DNA from: Paucibacter sp. PLA-PC-4
GTDB lineage: Bacteria; Pseudomonadota; Gammaproteobacteria; Burkholderiales; Burkholderiaceae_C
DNA length: 64,000 nt
Direction: 5' to 3'
NCBI RefSeq assembly: GCF_026241155.1
Contig: NZ_JAPFGP010000001.1
Coordinates: 496,001-560,000 of the forward strand
In this document: positions 55,529 through 64,000 of the stretch, piece after piece
Layout: every line of letters starts with the position of its first letter
Numbering within the stretch: position 1 is the stretch's first letter
Position numbers and translations under genes: made by a program
The notes under the pieces: generated by a model
Seen by the model: the letters and a program-made list of their open reading frames with translations, nothing else
The model's database searches: none
What the model was told of the DNA's origin: nothing

Positions 55529-56250
55529 TGGCGGGTGGGAGCGCGGCGGGGGCGGCTGTAGGGGGCTGGTCTGAGCGATCGCGGCGTTCATCACCCGACT
55601 AAGGGCAGTCCAGCAGATTGCATCTGATCCGCTCCTTTTTGGTTGGTTTCTGAGCCAGGGTTACCGGCGCGAGTTTTGGCACGGTTTGGCCTGAAAGCGA
55701 AGTCCGGTCATGAGTCCGATCCGGTATGGGCGACCGGTGTTGTGGAGCTTCATCGGCCTTGGCGGCGGTGCATCGCACCGGGAGCTGGCCGAGGTGAAGC
55801 CGCTGACGCTGATCGGCATGGCCGTGCTGCTTGGCTGCGCATTTCGCGCTGACGATCTGGGAGCTGGCCCACTTTGCAGTCTGCGCATTGGCACACTGAG
55901 CGGCCATGAGGCGCCTTCTTCCTGCCGGTCTTGTACTGATGTAGATCGGATGATGCTATCTCGATAGTCAGTGACGAGTCATCGCCTGGAAATACGCAAG
56001 AAAACGCAGTGACCCCCTGTAGTCCTCGTGACGTTCAAGGTTCTTGTGTTCGGCACGGGAATCTTTTTTCGCCATCAAGTGGCACTACCAGCAGGGGAAG
56101 AAGAAACAGCCGAACCAGCGGACCGTGCGCGCCAAGGTCCGTGAGTTGATGCATCTTCAATGCTCGGGGTAGGGGAGAATCACGGCCTGGACTGCCTCCG
56201 ATGGGCGAGACAGCCTCTCCCTATCTACGGCTGGTACCGTCAGCCCGCTC
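55529..56250. other. Gene-poor stretch of about 720 bases, possible eroded foreign DNA
   Basis: No open frame here has credible coding character. The first part has a GC-rich trace (to about 55560), then AT-richer patches. A short frame ending at 56172 (AIKWHYQQGKKKQPNQRTV, then RAKVRELMH) has a protein-like look and may be the end of a decayed gene. Another, IRYGRPVLWSFIGLGGGAS near 55715, appears in plus frame without a ribosome site. No tRNA, terminal inverted repeat or target duplication was found by eye. I cannot identify any source element. Confidence 0.4.
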
Positions 56251-57276
56251 ATGACCGAAGCTCAATACACGACCTTGCCGCAGTGGCCCAACGCATATCC
56301 TGCCAGCGGCGCCAGCGCCACGCTGAAACTCCTCAACGAGGATTTCATCGTGACCGAACTGCCGCTGCAGCTGCCCTGCGGTGAGGGTGAACACATCTGG
56401 CTGGACATCGAAAAGAACGGTGCCAACACCGCCTTCGTCGCCCAGCAGCTGGCCGAGGCCGCCGGCGTGCAGGAATGGGACGTGGGCTATGCCGGCCTCA
56501 AGGACCGCTACGCCATCACCCGTCAGTGGTTCAGCATCTATCTGCCGAACGGCAAGAAGAAAGGCGAGACGCCCGACCTGACTTTGCTTCAGCACCCGGA
56601 GTACAGGGTTCTGTGTCAGCGCCGCCACGTCAAAAAGTTGCGTCCCGGTGATCTGCAGGGCAACCGATTTCGCATCGTGCTGCGTGACGTGAGCGGCGAC
56701 CTTGACGCCATTGAGGCCAATCTGAAGGCCGTTGCGACACAGGGGGCGCCCAACTACTTCGGCGCTCAGCGTTTCGGCTTTGAGGGCGGCAACGTTGAGC
56801 AGGGTCGGGCCATGCTCGCGCGCGAAATTCGCGTGCGCAACCCGAAGAAAAAGGGCATCTACCTGTCGGCGGTGCGCTCCTTCGTGTTCAATGAAGTGCT
56901 GGCGCTGCGGATTCGGCAGGGACTCTGGGGCAAGACGCTGTCCGGTGATGTGATGGACGAGGCGGGCCGGCCCACCGGGCCGCTCTGGGGACGGGGCCGC
57001 GTGATCACCACCGATCAAGCGCAGAGCCTGGAAAACGGGGTGGCTGAGCGTCACGCGACCCTGTGCGACGGCATGGAACACGCCGGTCTGGATCAGGAGC
57101 GCCGCGCACTGGTGGCGAGCCCGGTGGATATGTCGTGGGAATGGCCGCAAGCCGATCAACTGGTGCTTACCTTCTCTTTGCGCGCGGGGAATTACGCCAC
57201 TTCCGTACTGAGAGAAATCCTGCTCACCACGGAGCCTGACCGGTTCACTGAGAACGAGTCTGCGGCTGTTGAATGA
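56251..57276 (+). CDS. truD: tRNA pseudouridine(13) synthase TruD
   Basis: A 341-residue pseudouridine synthase that acts on U13 of tRNAGlu. It has LLNEDFIVTELPLQLPCGEG, GANTAFVAQQLAEAA, the catalytic motif AGLKDRYAITRQWFS with Asp85, NYFGAQRFGFEGGN and the ending YATSVLREIL. The family features are intact, so it should be active. It has no clear ribosome site at ATG 56251 and sits alone between non-coding stretches. Codon choice includes more A/T-ending codons than the neighbours. Acquisition from another proteobacterium is a possible reading, not proven. Confidence 0.93.
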   Translation: MTEAQYTTLPQWPNAYPASGASATLKLLNEDFIVTELPLQLPCGEGEHIWLDIEKNGANTAFVAQQLAEAAGVQEWDVGYAGLKDRYAITRQWFSIYLPNGKKKGETPDLTLLQHPEYRVLCQRRHVKKLRPGDLQGNRFRIVLRDVSGDLDAIEANLKAVATQGAPNYFGAQRFGFEGGNVEQGRAMLAREIRVRNPKKKGIYLSAVRSFVFNEVLALRIRQGLWGKTLSGDVMDEAGRPTGPLWGRGRVITTDQAQSLENGVAERHATLCDGMEHAGLDQERRALVASPVDMSWEWPQADQLVLTFSLRAGNYATSVLREILLTTEPDRFTENESAAVE

Positions 57277-57422
57277 GGACGTCCTCACCTCTGGTTGAAG
57301 GTTGCAGACCTCGTTTCTCGCTTTGCTGGCTCGCCGTTTCCCGTCCGACTGCTGCCCCGTCGTTGCGTGTACACACCTGATTCGGCAGGTCTTCGGCGAC
57401 CGATCACTAGAAGCGGTTCACT
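57277..57422. other. Short intergenic region between truD and the phosphatase gene
   Basis: About 145 bases with a lower GC and a run of pyrimidines, no gene, and no strong terminator. Together with the stretch before truD it brackets the truD gene. Confidence 0.3.
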
Positions 57423-57890
57423 TCATTGGTTGCGCAGCTCCTCGATCAGCCCGTCGCAGGCCGCTTCCACCAGATCCAGCACGGCCTCGAACCCCGCGTC
57501 GCCGCCGTAGTAGGGATCGGGCACATGAGGGCTGTCGGCGTGCGGGGCGTAGTCCATCAGCAGCCTCAGCCGATGCCGCTGCGCCAGCGGGCACAGGCGC
57601 TCAGCGAGGGCAAGGTTGTCGCTGTCCATCGCCAGCACGAGACCGAAGTGCTCGAAGTCTGCCGCGACGAGTTGGCGGGCACGCAGCGCGCTCAGCTCAT
57701 AGCCGCGCCGTGCCGCATGCAGCTGGCTGCGCGGGTCGGGCGGCGCGCCGATGTGATAGCCATGGGTGCCTGCGGAGTCCACCTTGATGTCCAGTCCTGC
57801 GGCCGCTAGCTTGGCGCGCATGACGCCCTCGGCGGTGGGGCTGCGGCAGATGTTACCCATGCAGAAGAAGAGGATGCGGTGAACGGACAT
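57423..57890 (-). CDS. Low-molecular-weight protein tyrosine phosphatase
   Basis: A 155-residue phosphatase with the P-loop signature at the N-terminus: ILFFCMGNICRSPTAEGVMR, which contains the CX5R nucleophile cysteine and arginine, and the general acid aspartate in HVPDPYYGGDAGF. These are the complete catalytic residues. Related bacterial enzymes act on tyrosine kinases of exopolysaccharide synthesis (Wzb/Etp) or on arginine phosphate. The ATG at 57890 is chosen; the longer frame overlaps OmpW and has no conserved sequence. No tyrosine kinase gene was found nearby. Confidence 0.92.
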   Translation of the reverse strand: MSVHRILFFCMGNICRSPTAEGVMRAKLAAAGLDIKVDSAGTHGYHIGAPPDPRSQLHAARRGYELSALRARQLVAADFEHFGLVLAMDSDNLALAERLCPLAQRHRLRLLMDYAPHADSPHVPDPYYGGDAGFEAVLDLVEAACDGLIEELRNQ

Positions 57891-57984
57891 CGGCAAGCCC
57901 CGAGGGGTGAAGTCGTAGGTCGCCGATTGTCCTGTGCTCACCCGTGCGGGCGAGCTCGACCGTTCCCCGTCAGGGCGGGCGGGC

Positions 57985-58599
57985 TTAGAAGCGCCAGCCC
58001 AGGCCCACGCCGACCAGCAAAGGGTCGACCTTGAACTTGCCGGCCGACTGGCCCTTCGAGTAGACGGTGGTGTCGATCTGCACCTTCTTGATGTCGACAT
58101 TCAGAAAGAGATTCTTAGCCACCTCGATGTCGGCCCCGACTTGCAGCGACAGACCGTAGCTGTTCTTCTTGATGCTGGGGGCCAGCGCGGCGACCACGGC
58201 CGGCGCGAAATTGACGCTGGAGAAGCGGGTGTAGTTCAGGCCGGCGCCGACATAGGGGCGGAAGGTAGCAGTGGGTGCGAAGTGGTACTGCAGGCTCAAG
58301 GTCGGCGGCAGATGCTTCAACGAGCCAATCTTTGCGCCGCCTGCTTTCAGGTCGTGCTTTTGCGGATAGGTCAGGACCAGCTCGGCCGCGATGTTCGGTG
58401 TGAAAAAATAACTGATGTCGACTTCAGGGATGGTCTTGTTGTTGATCGCCAGGCCCAGGCCGGTGCTGTCTTTGTTGGCCGAATCGAGGTGCACGGCACG
58501 CACGCGCACCAGCCAGGGCTCTTGCACGGCCTGGGCCTGTGCGGTACCGGCCAGGCTGAGAGCGGCGAGGGTGGCGAGGACGAACTTCTTGGACGACAT
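57985..58599 (-). CDS. OmpW family outer membrane protein
   Basis: A 204-residue eight-strand beta-barrel: signal peptide (FVLATLAALSLAGTAQAQ), then EPWLVRVRAVHLDSANKDST, PEVDISYFFTPNIAAELVL, TLSLQYHFAPTATFRPYVGA and GLNYTRF. It ends with a C-terminal phenylalanine in GVGLGWRF, as required for outer-membrane insertion. OmpW proteins form small hydrophobic channels and often respond to stress. The ATG at 58599 follows AAGGAGCTAC. The terminator at 58691-58715 lies between it and metF. Confidence 0.93.
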   Translation of the reverse strand: MSSKKFVLATLAALSLAGTAQAQAVQEPWLVRVRAVHLDSANKDSTGLGLAINNKTIPEVDISYFFTPNIAAELVLTYPQKHDLKAGGAKIGSLKHLPPTLSLQYHFAPTATFRPYVGAGLNYTRFSSVNFAPAVVAALAPSIKKNSYGLSLQVGADIEVAKNLFLNVDIKKVQIDTTVYSKGQSAGKFKVDPLLVGVGLGWRF

Positions 58600-58690
58600 T
58601 GCAGTAGCTCCTTGTTGATGGGACCTGCGTGGTCCCGATGAAGCTATTGGAGCGGTGCGGCACAGCTAGCCACTTGATCTGACGCAAGCG

Positions 58691-58715
58691 AAAAAAAGCC
58701 CTCGCGATGAGGGCT
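58691..58715 (-). terminator. Rho-independent terminator after metF (minus strand)
   Basis: On the minus strand AGCCCTC, an ATCGC loop and GAGGGCT form a seven-pair stem that runs into seven T. It starts 27 bases after the metF stop and should end the ahcY-tlyA-metF transcript. Confidence 0.9.
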
Positions 58716-58742
58716 GGTGGAGTTTGCGCTGGCTCAATCTTG

Positions 58743-59573
58743 TCAGCCGAGTCTGAGGCGTTTGCACAACTCCAGGGTCAGCGCCGACTGGTTCAGCGTA
58801 TAAAAGTGGATCGCCGGCACGCCGCCTGCGATCAGGCGCTCGCAGACGCGCGACATCACATCCAGCCCGAAGGCGCGGATCGAGGCTGCGTCGTCCATAT
58901 AGCCTTCCATCTTCAGTGCCACCCAGCGCGGGATCTCGATGCCGTCGCGCTGGGCGAACTGGGCGATGCGCGCGTAGTTGTGGAAGGGCATGATGCCTGG
59001 GATGATGGGTGCGTCCACCCCCAGGGCCCGCACCTCGTCCACGAAATTGAAGTAGGCGTCGGGGTTGAAGAAGAACTGCGTGATCGCGGCGCTGGCGCCG
59101 GCGCGCATCTTGTCGGCGAAGTGCTGCAGGTCGCGCGCTGCATAGCGCTGCTGCGGGTGGTACTCGGGATAGGCCGCGACCTCGATCTTCCAGTCAGGTC
59201 CCTGAGTCTCGCGAATGAAACGCACCAGCTCGGCCGCATAGCGGAACTCGCCAGCCGTGGCCGTGCCGCTGGGCAGGTCGCCGCGCAGCGCGACCACGCG
59301 GCGGATGTTCTGCGTCCGGTAGGTAGCCAGGATCTCGGCAATGTTCTCGCGCGTCGAGCCGACGCAGCTCAGATGCGGCGCGGCCTCATGGCCCATTGCC
59401 GCGATGTCCATCACGGTGGCCAGGGTCTTGTCGCGCGTCGAGCCGCCGGCGCCGTAGGTGACGCTGAAGTACTGCGGCTGCAGGACGCTCAAGTCCTGTA
59501 CCACGGTCTTGAGCTTCTCGGCGCCCACCGGCGTGTTGGGCGGGAAGAATTCGAAACTGACAGCGGTCGTCAT
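58743..59573 (-). CDS. metF: Methylenetetrahydrofolate reductase
   Basis: A 276-residue flavin enzyme that reduces 5,10-methylene-THF to 5-methyl-THF for methionine synthesis. It shows TAVSFEFFPPNTPVGAEKLK at the N-terminus, VTYGAGGSTRDKTLATVMDI, HLSCVGSTRENI, RRVVALRGDLPSG and ITQFFFNPDAYFNFVDEV. The ATG at 59573 overlaps the tlyA stop by four bases (ATGA). It is the last gene of the ahcY-tlyA-metF unit and so falls under the SAH riboswitch upstream of ahcY, linking methyl supply to SAH level. Confidence 0.96.
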   Translation of the reverse strand: MTTAVSFEFFPPNTPVGAEKLKTVVQDLSVLQPQYFSVTYGAGGSTRDKTLATVMDIAAMGHEAAPHLSCVGSTRENIAEILATYRTQNIRRVVALRGDLPSGTATAGEFRYAAELVRFIRETQGPDWKIEVAAYPEYHPQQRYAARDLQHFADKMRAGASAAITQFFFNPDAYFNFVDEVRALGVDAPIIPGIMPFHNYARIAQFAQRDGIEIPRWVALKMEGYMDDAASIRAFGLDVMSRVCERLIAGGVPAIHFYTLNQSALTLELCKRLRLG

Positions 59574-60301
59574 GGTTGTTGTGCCCACAAGAAGAACTCT
59601 TTATTGCCATCACCCCCGGTGATGGCGCTCTCGAAATAGCCGTGCACTTGCCAGCCCAGCGCCGCCGCAGCGTCACGTGCCCGGATCTCCAGCAGCGGGT
59701 ACTGGGCCGCATCGCGCACCAAGCCGCCGCGGCCCAGGGCCTTCGATCCCAGCTCGAACTGCGGCTTGATCAGCAGCAAAACCTGGCCCCCCGGCGCCAG
59801 CCAGGGCGCCAGGCGCGGCAGCTCGCCCAGCATCGAGATGAAGCTCAGGTCGCCAACGATCAGTGAAAAGCGCTGCTCCGGCTGGTACTGCCGCACATGC
59901 ATGCCCTCGACGGCCTGCACCCGGGGGTCACCCGCCAGGCCGGCATGCAGCTGGCCATGGCCGACATCGATGCCGACCACCCGCGCTGCGCCGCTTTTGA
60001 GCAGACAGTCGGTGAAGCCGCCGGTGCTTTGGCCGATGTCCAGCACGGTCAGCCCGGTGAGCGCTAGCCCACTGGCCTTCAGCGCGCCTTCGAGCTTGAG
60101 CCCGCCGCGCGAGACGTAGCGCAGCTCCGCGTCATCGGTGATGCGGAACTGCGCCGTCTCGGGGATGTCCTCGCCAGCCTTGCGGATGGCGACCCAGCCC
60201 TTGACGGAAGCCCACTCGGCCGCACCATTGTCGATCAGCCGCTGAGCGGCCGAGCGCGTCGGTGCCAGGCCTTGGGCAACCAGCAACTGATCGGCGCGCA
60301 T
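59570..60301 (-). CDS. tlyA: TlyA-type rRNA (cytidine-2'-O)-methyltransferase
   Basis: A 243-residue protein with an N-terminal S4 RNA-binding domain (MRADQLLVAQGLAPTRSAAQ, with RLIDNGAAEWASVKGW) and a Rossmann-like methyltransferase domain with SRGGLKLEGALKASG and LDIGQSTGGFTDCLLKSGA, FSLIVGDLSFISM and LIKPQFELGSKALG. Its family methylates ribosomal RNA with SAM, giving SAH, which fits its place between ahcY and metF; some members act as haemolysin-like proteins in older literature. Overlap with metF and seven bases to ahcY imply one transcript. Confidence 0.93.
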   Translation of the reverse strand: MRADQLLVAQGLAPTRSAAQRLIDNGAAEWASVKGWVAIRKAGEDIPETAQFRITDDAELRYVSRGGLKLEGALKASGLALTGLTVLDIGQSTGGFTDCLLKSGAARVVGIDVGHGQLHAGLAGDPRVQAVEGMHVRQYQPEQRFSLIVGDLSFISMLGELPRLAPWLAPGGQVLLLIKPQFELGSKALGRGGLVRDAAQYPLLEIRARDAAAALGWQVHGYFESAITGGDGNKEFFLWAQQP

Positions 60302-60308
60302 CGGCCTT

Positions 60309-61730
<1,422 letters not shown>

Positions 61731-61809
61731 TGCAAAAGCTCCTTCATGTTTGAAGCCGCAATGCCGGTGGGACGTCAGAGTAAGAAACGGTCACCCACGC
61801 GATGCATTG

Positions 61810-61900
61810 CGGGTGAGCGCGGTTGCAGTGACCTAAGGATGAACTCAGGACGATCCGAGCCTGGCCCCAATAGGTGCTGGGGTTGCAACGCTCCTCGGAA
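61810..61900 (-). ncRNA. S-adenosylhomocysteine (SAH) riboswitch upstream of ahcY
   Basis: On the minus strand the sequence has the SAH riboswitch core: CCGAGGAGCGTTGC at 61898 downward, CCAGGCTCGG, and CGCTCACC at the 3' end. P1 pairs CCGAG (61898-61894) with CTCGG (61859-61855). A second helix pairs CCCC (61882-61879) with GGGG (61868-61865). The pseudoknot pairs GAGCG (61893-61889) with CGCTC (61819-61815). No intrinsic terminator lies between it and the ahcY start, and the family usually turns genes on when SAH is bound, freeing the ribosome site or preventing termination. Confidence 0.93.
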
Positions 61901-61972
61901 GGTTTGAATTCTAGCCGCAACCCGCACAGCTCTGGCGTGGAATAGCGCCGGTATTGACGACAATCCCAGCCC

Positions 61973-62758
61973 ATGCAGCCTTTGAATCTCTGCCCCCCGT
62001 CGGCCTTGCGCGCCGTGCGTGGGGTGCTCACCGACATTGACGACACCCTGACCGCCGACGGGGCGATTGCACCCGAGGCCTTGCGAGCATTGCACGAGCT
62101 ACGCGACGCGGGCCTGCCGGTCATTGCGATCACCGGCCGCCCGGCCGGCTGGAGCGAGCCCTTCGCGCTGGCTTGGCCCCTTGCCGCCATCGTGGCGGAG
62201 AACGGCTCGGTGATGCTGCGCAATGAAGGCGGCGTGCTGCGCCGGGATTTCAGCCAGGACGAGGCCACGCGCGCCACCAACTTCACCCGGTTGCGGGCCT
62301 GCGCGGCCGACGTGCTGGCGCGCGTGCCGGGCACCCGCCTGGCAACCGACAGCCCGGGGCGGCTGACCGACATCGCGATCGACCACAGCGAGTTCGCCCA
62401 TTTGGCTGCGGCCCAGATCGCGCAGGTCTGCACGGTGATGCGCGAGCATGGGCTGACCGCCACCGTCAGCTCCATTCACATCAACGGCTGGATCGGCGAA
62501 CACAGCAAATGGACCGCCGCGCAATGGGCGGTACCGACCGCGCTGGGCCTGGACTTCGACGCGCGCGACTGGGCCTATGTCGGCGACTCGACCAATGACC
62601 AACTGATGTTCGAGCGCGTGCCGCTGTCAGTGGGCGTGGCGAATATCGCGCGCTTCGTTCCGCAGTTGCTACGGCTGCCGGTCTATGTGACGGACGGTGA
62701 GCGCGGCCAGGGCTTCGCTGAGTTCGCTCAGCGTCTGCTGTTGGCTCGGCAGGCTTGA
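61973..62758 (+). CDS. HAD-IIB family phosphatase
   Basis: A 261-residue HAD-superfamily hydrolase with motif I GVLTDIDDTLTADG (DxDxT), motif II AITGRPAG, the Cap segment and motif IV VGDSTNDQLMFERVPLSVGV. It resembles sucrose-phosphate or mannosyl-3-phosphoglycerate phosphatase types, but the substrate cannot be read from sequence. It stands divergent from ahcY; the region between them contains the riboswitch. The ATG at 61973 has a weak ribosome site. The stop is four bases before the stop of the REC-GGDEF gene, tail to tail. Confidence 0.88.
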   Translation: MQPLNLCPPSALRAVRGVLTDIDDTLTADGAIAPEALRALHELRDAGLPVIAITGRPAGWSEPFALAWPLAAIVAENGSVMLRNEGGVLRRDFSQDEATRATNFTRLRACAADVLARVPGTRLATDSPGRLTDIAIDHSEFAHLAAAQIAQVCTVMREHGLTATVSSIHINGWIGEHSKWTAAQWAVPTALGLDFDARDWAYVGDSTNDQLMFERVPLSVGVANIARFVPQLLRLPVYVTDGERGQGFAEFAQRLLLARQA

Positions 62759-62762
62759 CCGC

Positions 62763-63779
62763 TCAGCGGGCCAGCCCGCCCCACGCCGTGTTGCCGCGCT
62801 GCTCCAGCGTGTCCATCTGCATCTCGAAGCTGAAGAAGCGGTTGCGCCCGCGTGACTTGGCGGCGTAAAGCGCGTCGTCGGCACGGCGCAGCAGGCCCTC
62901 CAAGGTCGTGCTCTCGTCGGGCGTGCAGGTGGTAATGCCGCCCGACAGGGTCACATAAGGCGCGACGGCCGAGCCCGGATGTGGCATCGCGGTCAGCGCC
63001 AAGGTGCGCAGCACCGCGCGCGCGAAGGTCATCGCGCCGGAGCGCGGCGTGCCAGGCAGTATCAGCCCGAACTCCTCGCCGCCATAGCGGGCCGCGCAGT
63101 CGCGCGGGCGCCGGCAGGTCTCCTGCAGCAGCGCGGCCATACGCTGCAGGCAGGCATCGCCCTCGACATGACCGAGCCGGTCGTTATAGCCCTTGAAGTG
63201 ATCGATATCGCACAGCACCAGGGTCAGCGGCTGCTGGTCGCGCCGGGCGCAGAGGATTTCGTGCTGTAGCCGCATATCGAAAGCGCGGCGATTCGGCAGC
63301 CGGGTCAGCGCGTCCTCGTTGCTGAGCTTGGTCAACTGATCATTGGCCAGACGCAACTCGTCCGAGAGCTCGATCAGGCGCGTCTGCATGCGGCGCAGGC
63401 GCTGCATAGCGCGCAGTTTGGCCTGCAGCACCGTGGTGGACACCGGCTTGACCAGGTAGTCGTCGCCACCGGATTCGATGCCCTGCCAAAGATCCTGGTC
63501 CTGGTCTCGGCTGGACAAGAAGATGATCGGTGTCCAGCCACCGGCCTCGCTGGCGCGCAGCTGGCTGGCCACCCAATAGCCATCATGGCCGGGCATTTCC
63601 ACATCGAGCAGTACCAGATCGGGCCGGCTGCTTAAGAACAGCGCCAGCGCGCTGTCGCCGGAATCTGCCTCCATCACCTGATGGCCCGCAGCGCTGAGCT
63701 GGGCCGTCAGGACCTTGCGCGTCGAGGCCTGGTCGTCGACCACAAGGATTTGCAGCGGAGGCAAAGAGGAGGGCAGCAT
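62763..63779 (-). CDS. Response-regulator diguanylate cyclase (REC-GGDEF)
   Basis: A 338-residue cytoplasmic protein. Residues 10 to 125 form a receiver domain (ILVVDDQASTRKVLTAQLSA; phosphoacceptor Asp in DLVLLDVEMPGHDG; switch K in YLVKPVSTTV). A coiled-coil linker (MQTRLIELSDELRLANDQLT) follows, then a GGDEF domain with NEDALTRLPNRRAFD, LCDIDHFKGYNDRLGH and RPRDCAARYGGEEF, in which RxxD forms the inhibitory site. The layout is that of PleD/WspR-like proteins. A TTG at 63818 gives an alternative start; the ATG at 63779 is reported. No cognate histidine kinase gene is adjacent. Confidence 0.94.
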   Translation of the reverse strand: MLPSSLPPLQILVVDDQASTRKVLTAQLSAAGHQVMEADSGDSALALFLSSRPDLVLLDVEMPGHDGYWVASQLRASEAGGWTPIIFLSSRDQDQDLWQGIESGGDDYLVKPVSTTVLQAKLRAMQRLRRMQTRLIELSDELRLANDQLTKLSNEDALTRLPNRRAFDMRLQHEILCARRDQQPLTLVLCDIDHFKGYNDRLGHVEGDACLQRMAALLQETCRRPRDCAARYGGEEFGLILPGTPRSGAMTFARAVLRTLALTAMPHPGSAVAPYVTLSGGITTCTPDESTTLEGLLRRADDALYAAKSRGRNRFFSFEMQMDTLEQRGNTAWGGLAR

Positions 63780-64000
63780 GGGGCGCCGTACCAGGGGCGT
63801 CGAATTGACGCTCAGCAATTATGTTGCCCTCTGTTACAGGTGCCTCAAGGGTTTGTGCGTAGCTGGTTGTTGAAGAGCGTCAGCGCGGGGCTTCGCTAGC
63901 TTTAAGTGCCAGGCATTGGGAGTGAGCCTTCCAGCGTGGTTTTGCGCATTGGGTCTGGACGCAGCGGTAGAGCGCAAAGTCGCTGCGTTTGCCGCAGCTG
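63780..64000. other. End-of-window region with no confirmed gene
   Basis: About 220 bases. A frame from a TTG at 63916 or a GTG at 63922 stays open to the edge (SLPAWFCALGLDAAVERKVA and on). It has no clear ribosome site and could be the start of a gene that leaves the window. The rest holds the promoter region of the REC-GGDEF gene. Confidence 0.25.

Noticed and set aside
55661-55907. Minus-strand frames in the gene-poor stretch
   Set aside because: No known motif, no ribosome site and no continuation; kept only as possible remnants.
58691-58715. AAAAAAAGCCCTC hairpin considered as a small RNA gene
   Set aside because: Position and T-run after the metF stop make a simple terminator the better reading.

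Overview
The window reads as a chromosomal segment of a GC-rich betaproteobacterium of the order Burkholderiales, most like the Rubrivivax/Roseateles/Leptothrix group. This is inferred from gene order (yajC-secD-secF, LysM-dprA-smg facing def-fmt-htpX, pgk-maeB-pyk-fba-purC-purE-purK-Sua5, tsaB-rimI-uracil glycosylase, ahcY-tlyA-metF under an SAH riboswitch), from DUF1631 and DUF2917 proteins, and from uniformly high-GC codon use. No rRNA, tRNA, CRISPR array, complete insertion sequence or prophage was seen.

Layout. 1-4.7 kb: the end of a branched-chain amino acid ABC operon (livG partial, livF), then small unrelated genes (Pr6Pr membrane protein, glutathione transferase, P-loop kinase-like protein, unknown ORF, YCII-VOC fusion). 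4.8-10.6 kb: a minus-strand catabolic operon consisting of a GntR/FCD regulator, 4-hydroxyproline 2-epimerase, a three-subunit D-hydroxyproline-type dehydrogenase and, last, a substrate-binding/permease fusion of the quaternary amine ABC class. This is the most system-like accessory unit. 10.8-16.5 kb: yajC-secD-secF and a DUF1631 gene. 16.5-24.5 kb: smg-dprA-LysM against def-fmt-htpX, a lipoprotein, a DUF2807 beta-repeat protein and azlCD. 24.5-37.8 kb: central carbon and purine genes, with an HTH-GHKL ATPase-DUF4325 protein, a TPR-like protein and YbbN between them. 37.8-49.5 kb: a degenerate SGNH lipoprotein, dacB, tsaB-rimI-UDG, a GGDEF/EAL protein, a MidA-like methyltransferase, cca, a PEP-CTERM protein, a GST and an NDUFA9-like protein. 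49.5-55.5 kb: lytic transglycosylase, two different 5-formyltetrahydrofolate cyclo-ligase paralogues, LysR/DUF2917 and pepQ. 55.5-57.4 kb: a roughly 720-base gene-poor stretch and truD, which looks like foreign or eroded DNA. 57.4-64 kb: low-molecular-weight phosphatase, OmpW, metF-tlyA-ahcY with an SAH riboswitch, a HAD phosphatase and a REC-GGDEF protein.

How it fits together. Most of the window is housekeeping: protein export, start-site formylation and deformylation, t6A tRNA modification, CCA addition, glycolysis and anaplerosis, purine synthesis, and the methyl/folate cycle. The parts that stand out are the hydroxyproline operon with its unusually ordered transporter fusion, the single-protein HTH/ATPase/STAS-like regulator, the SGNH protein with its catalytic residues replaced, and the truD block. 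Start codons were chosen by homologue-like N-termini, Shine-Dalgarno matches and overlaps with upstream stop codons; uncertain ones are flagged.
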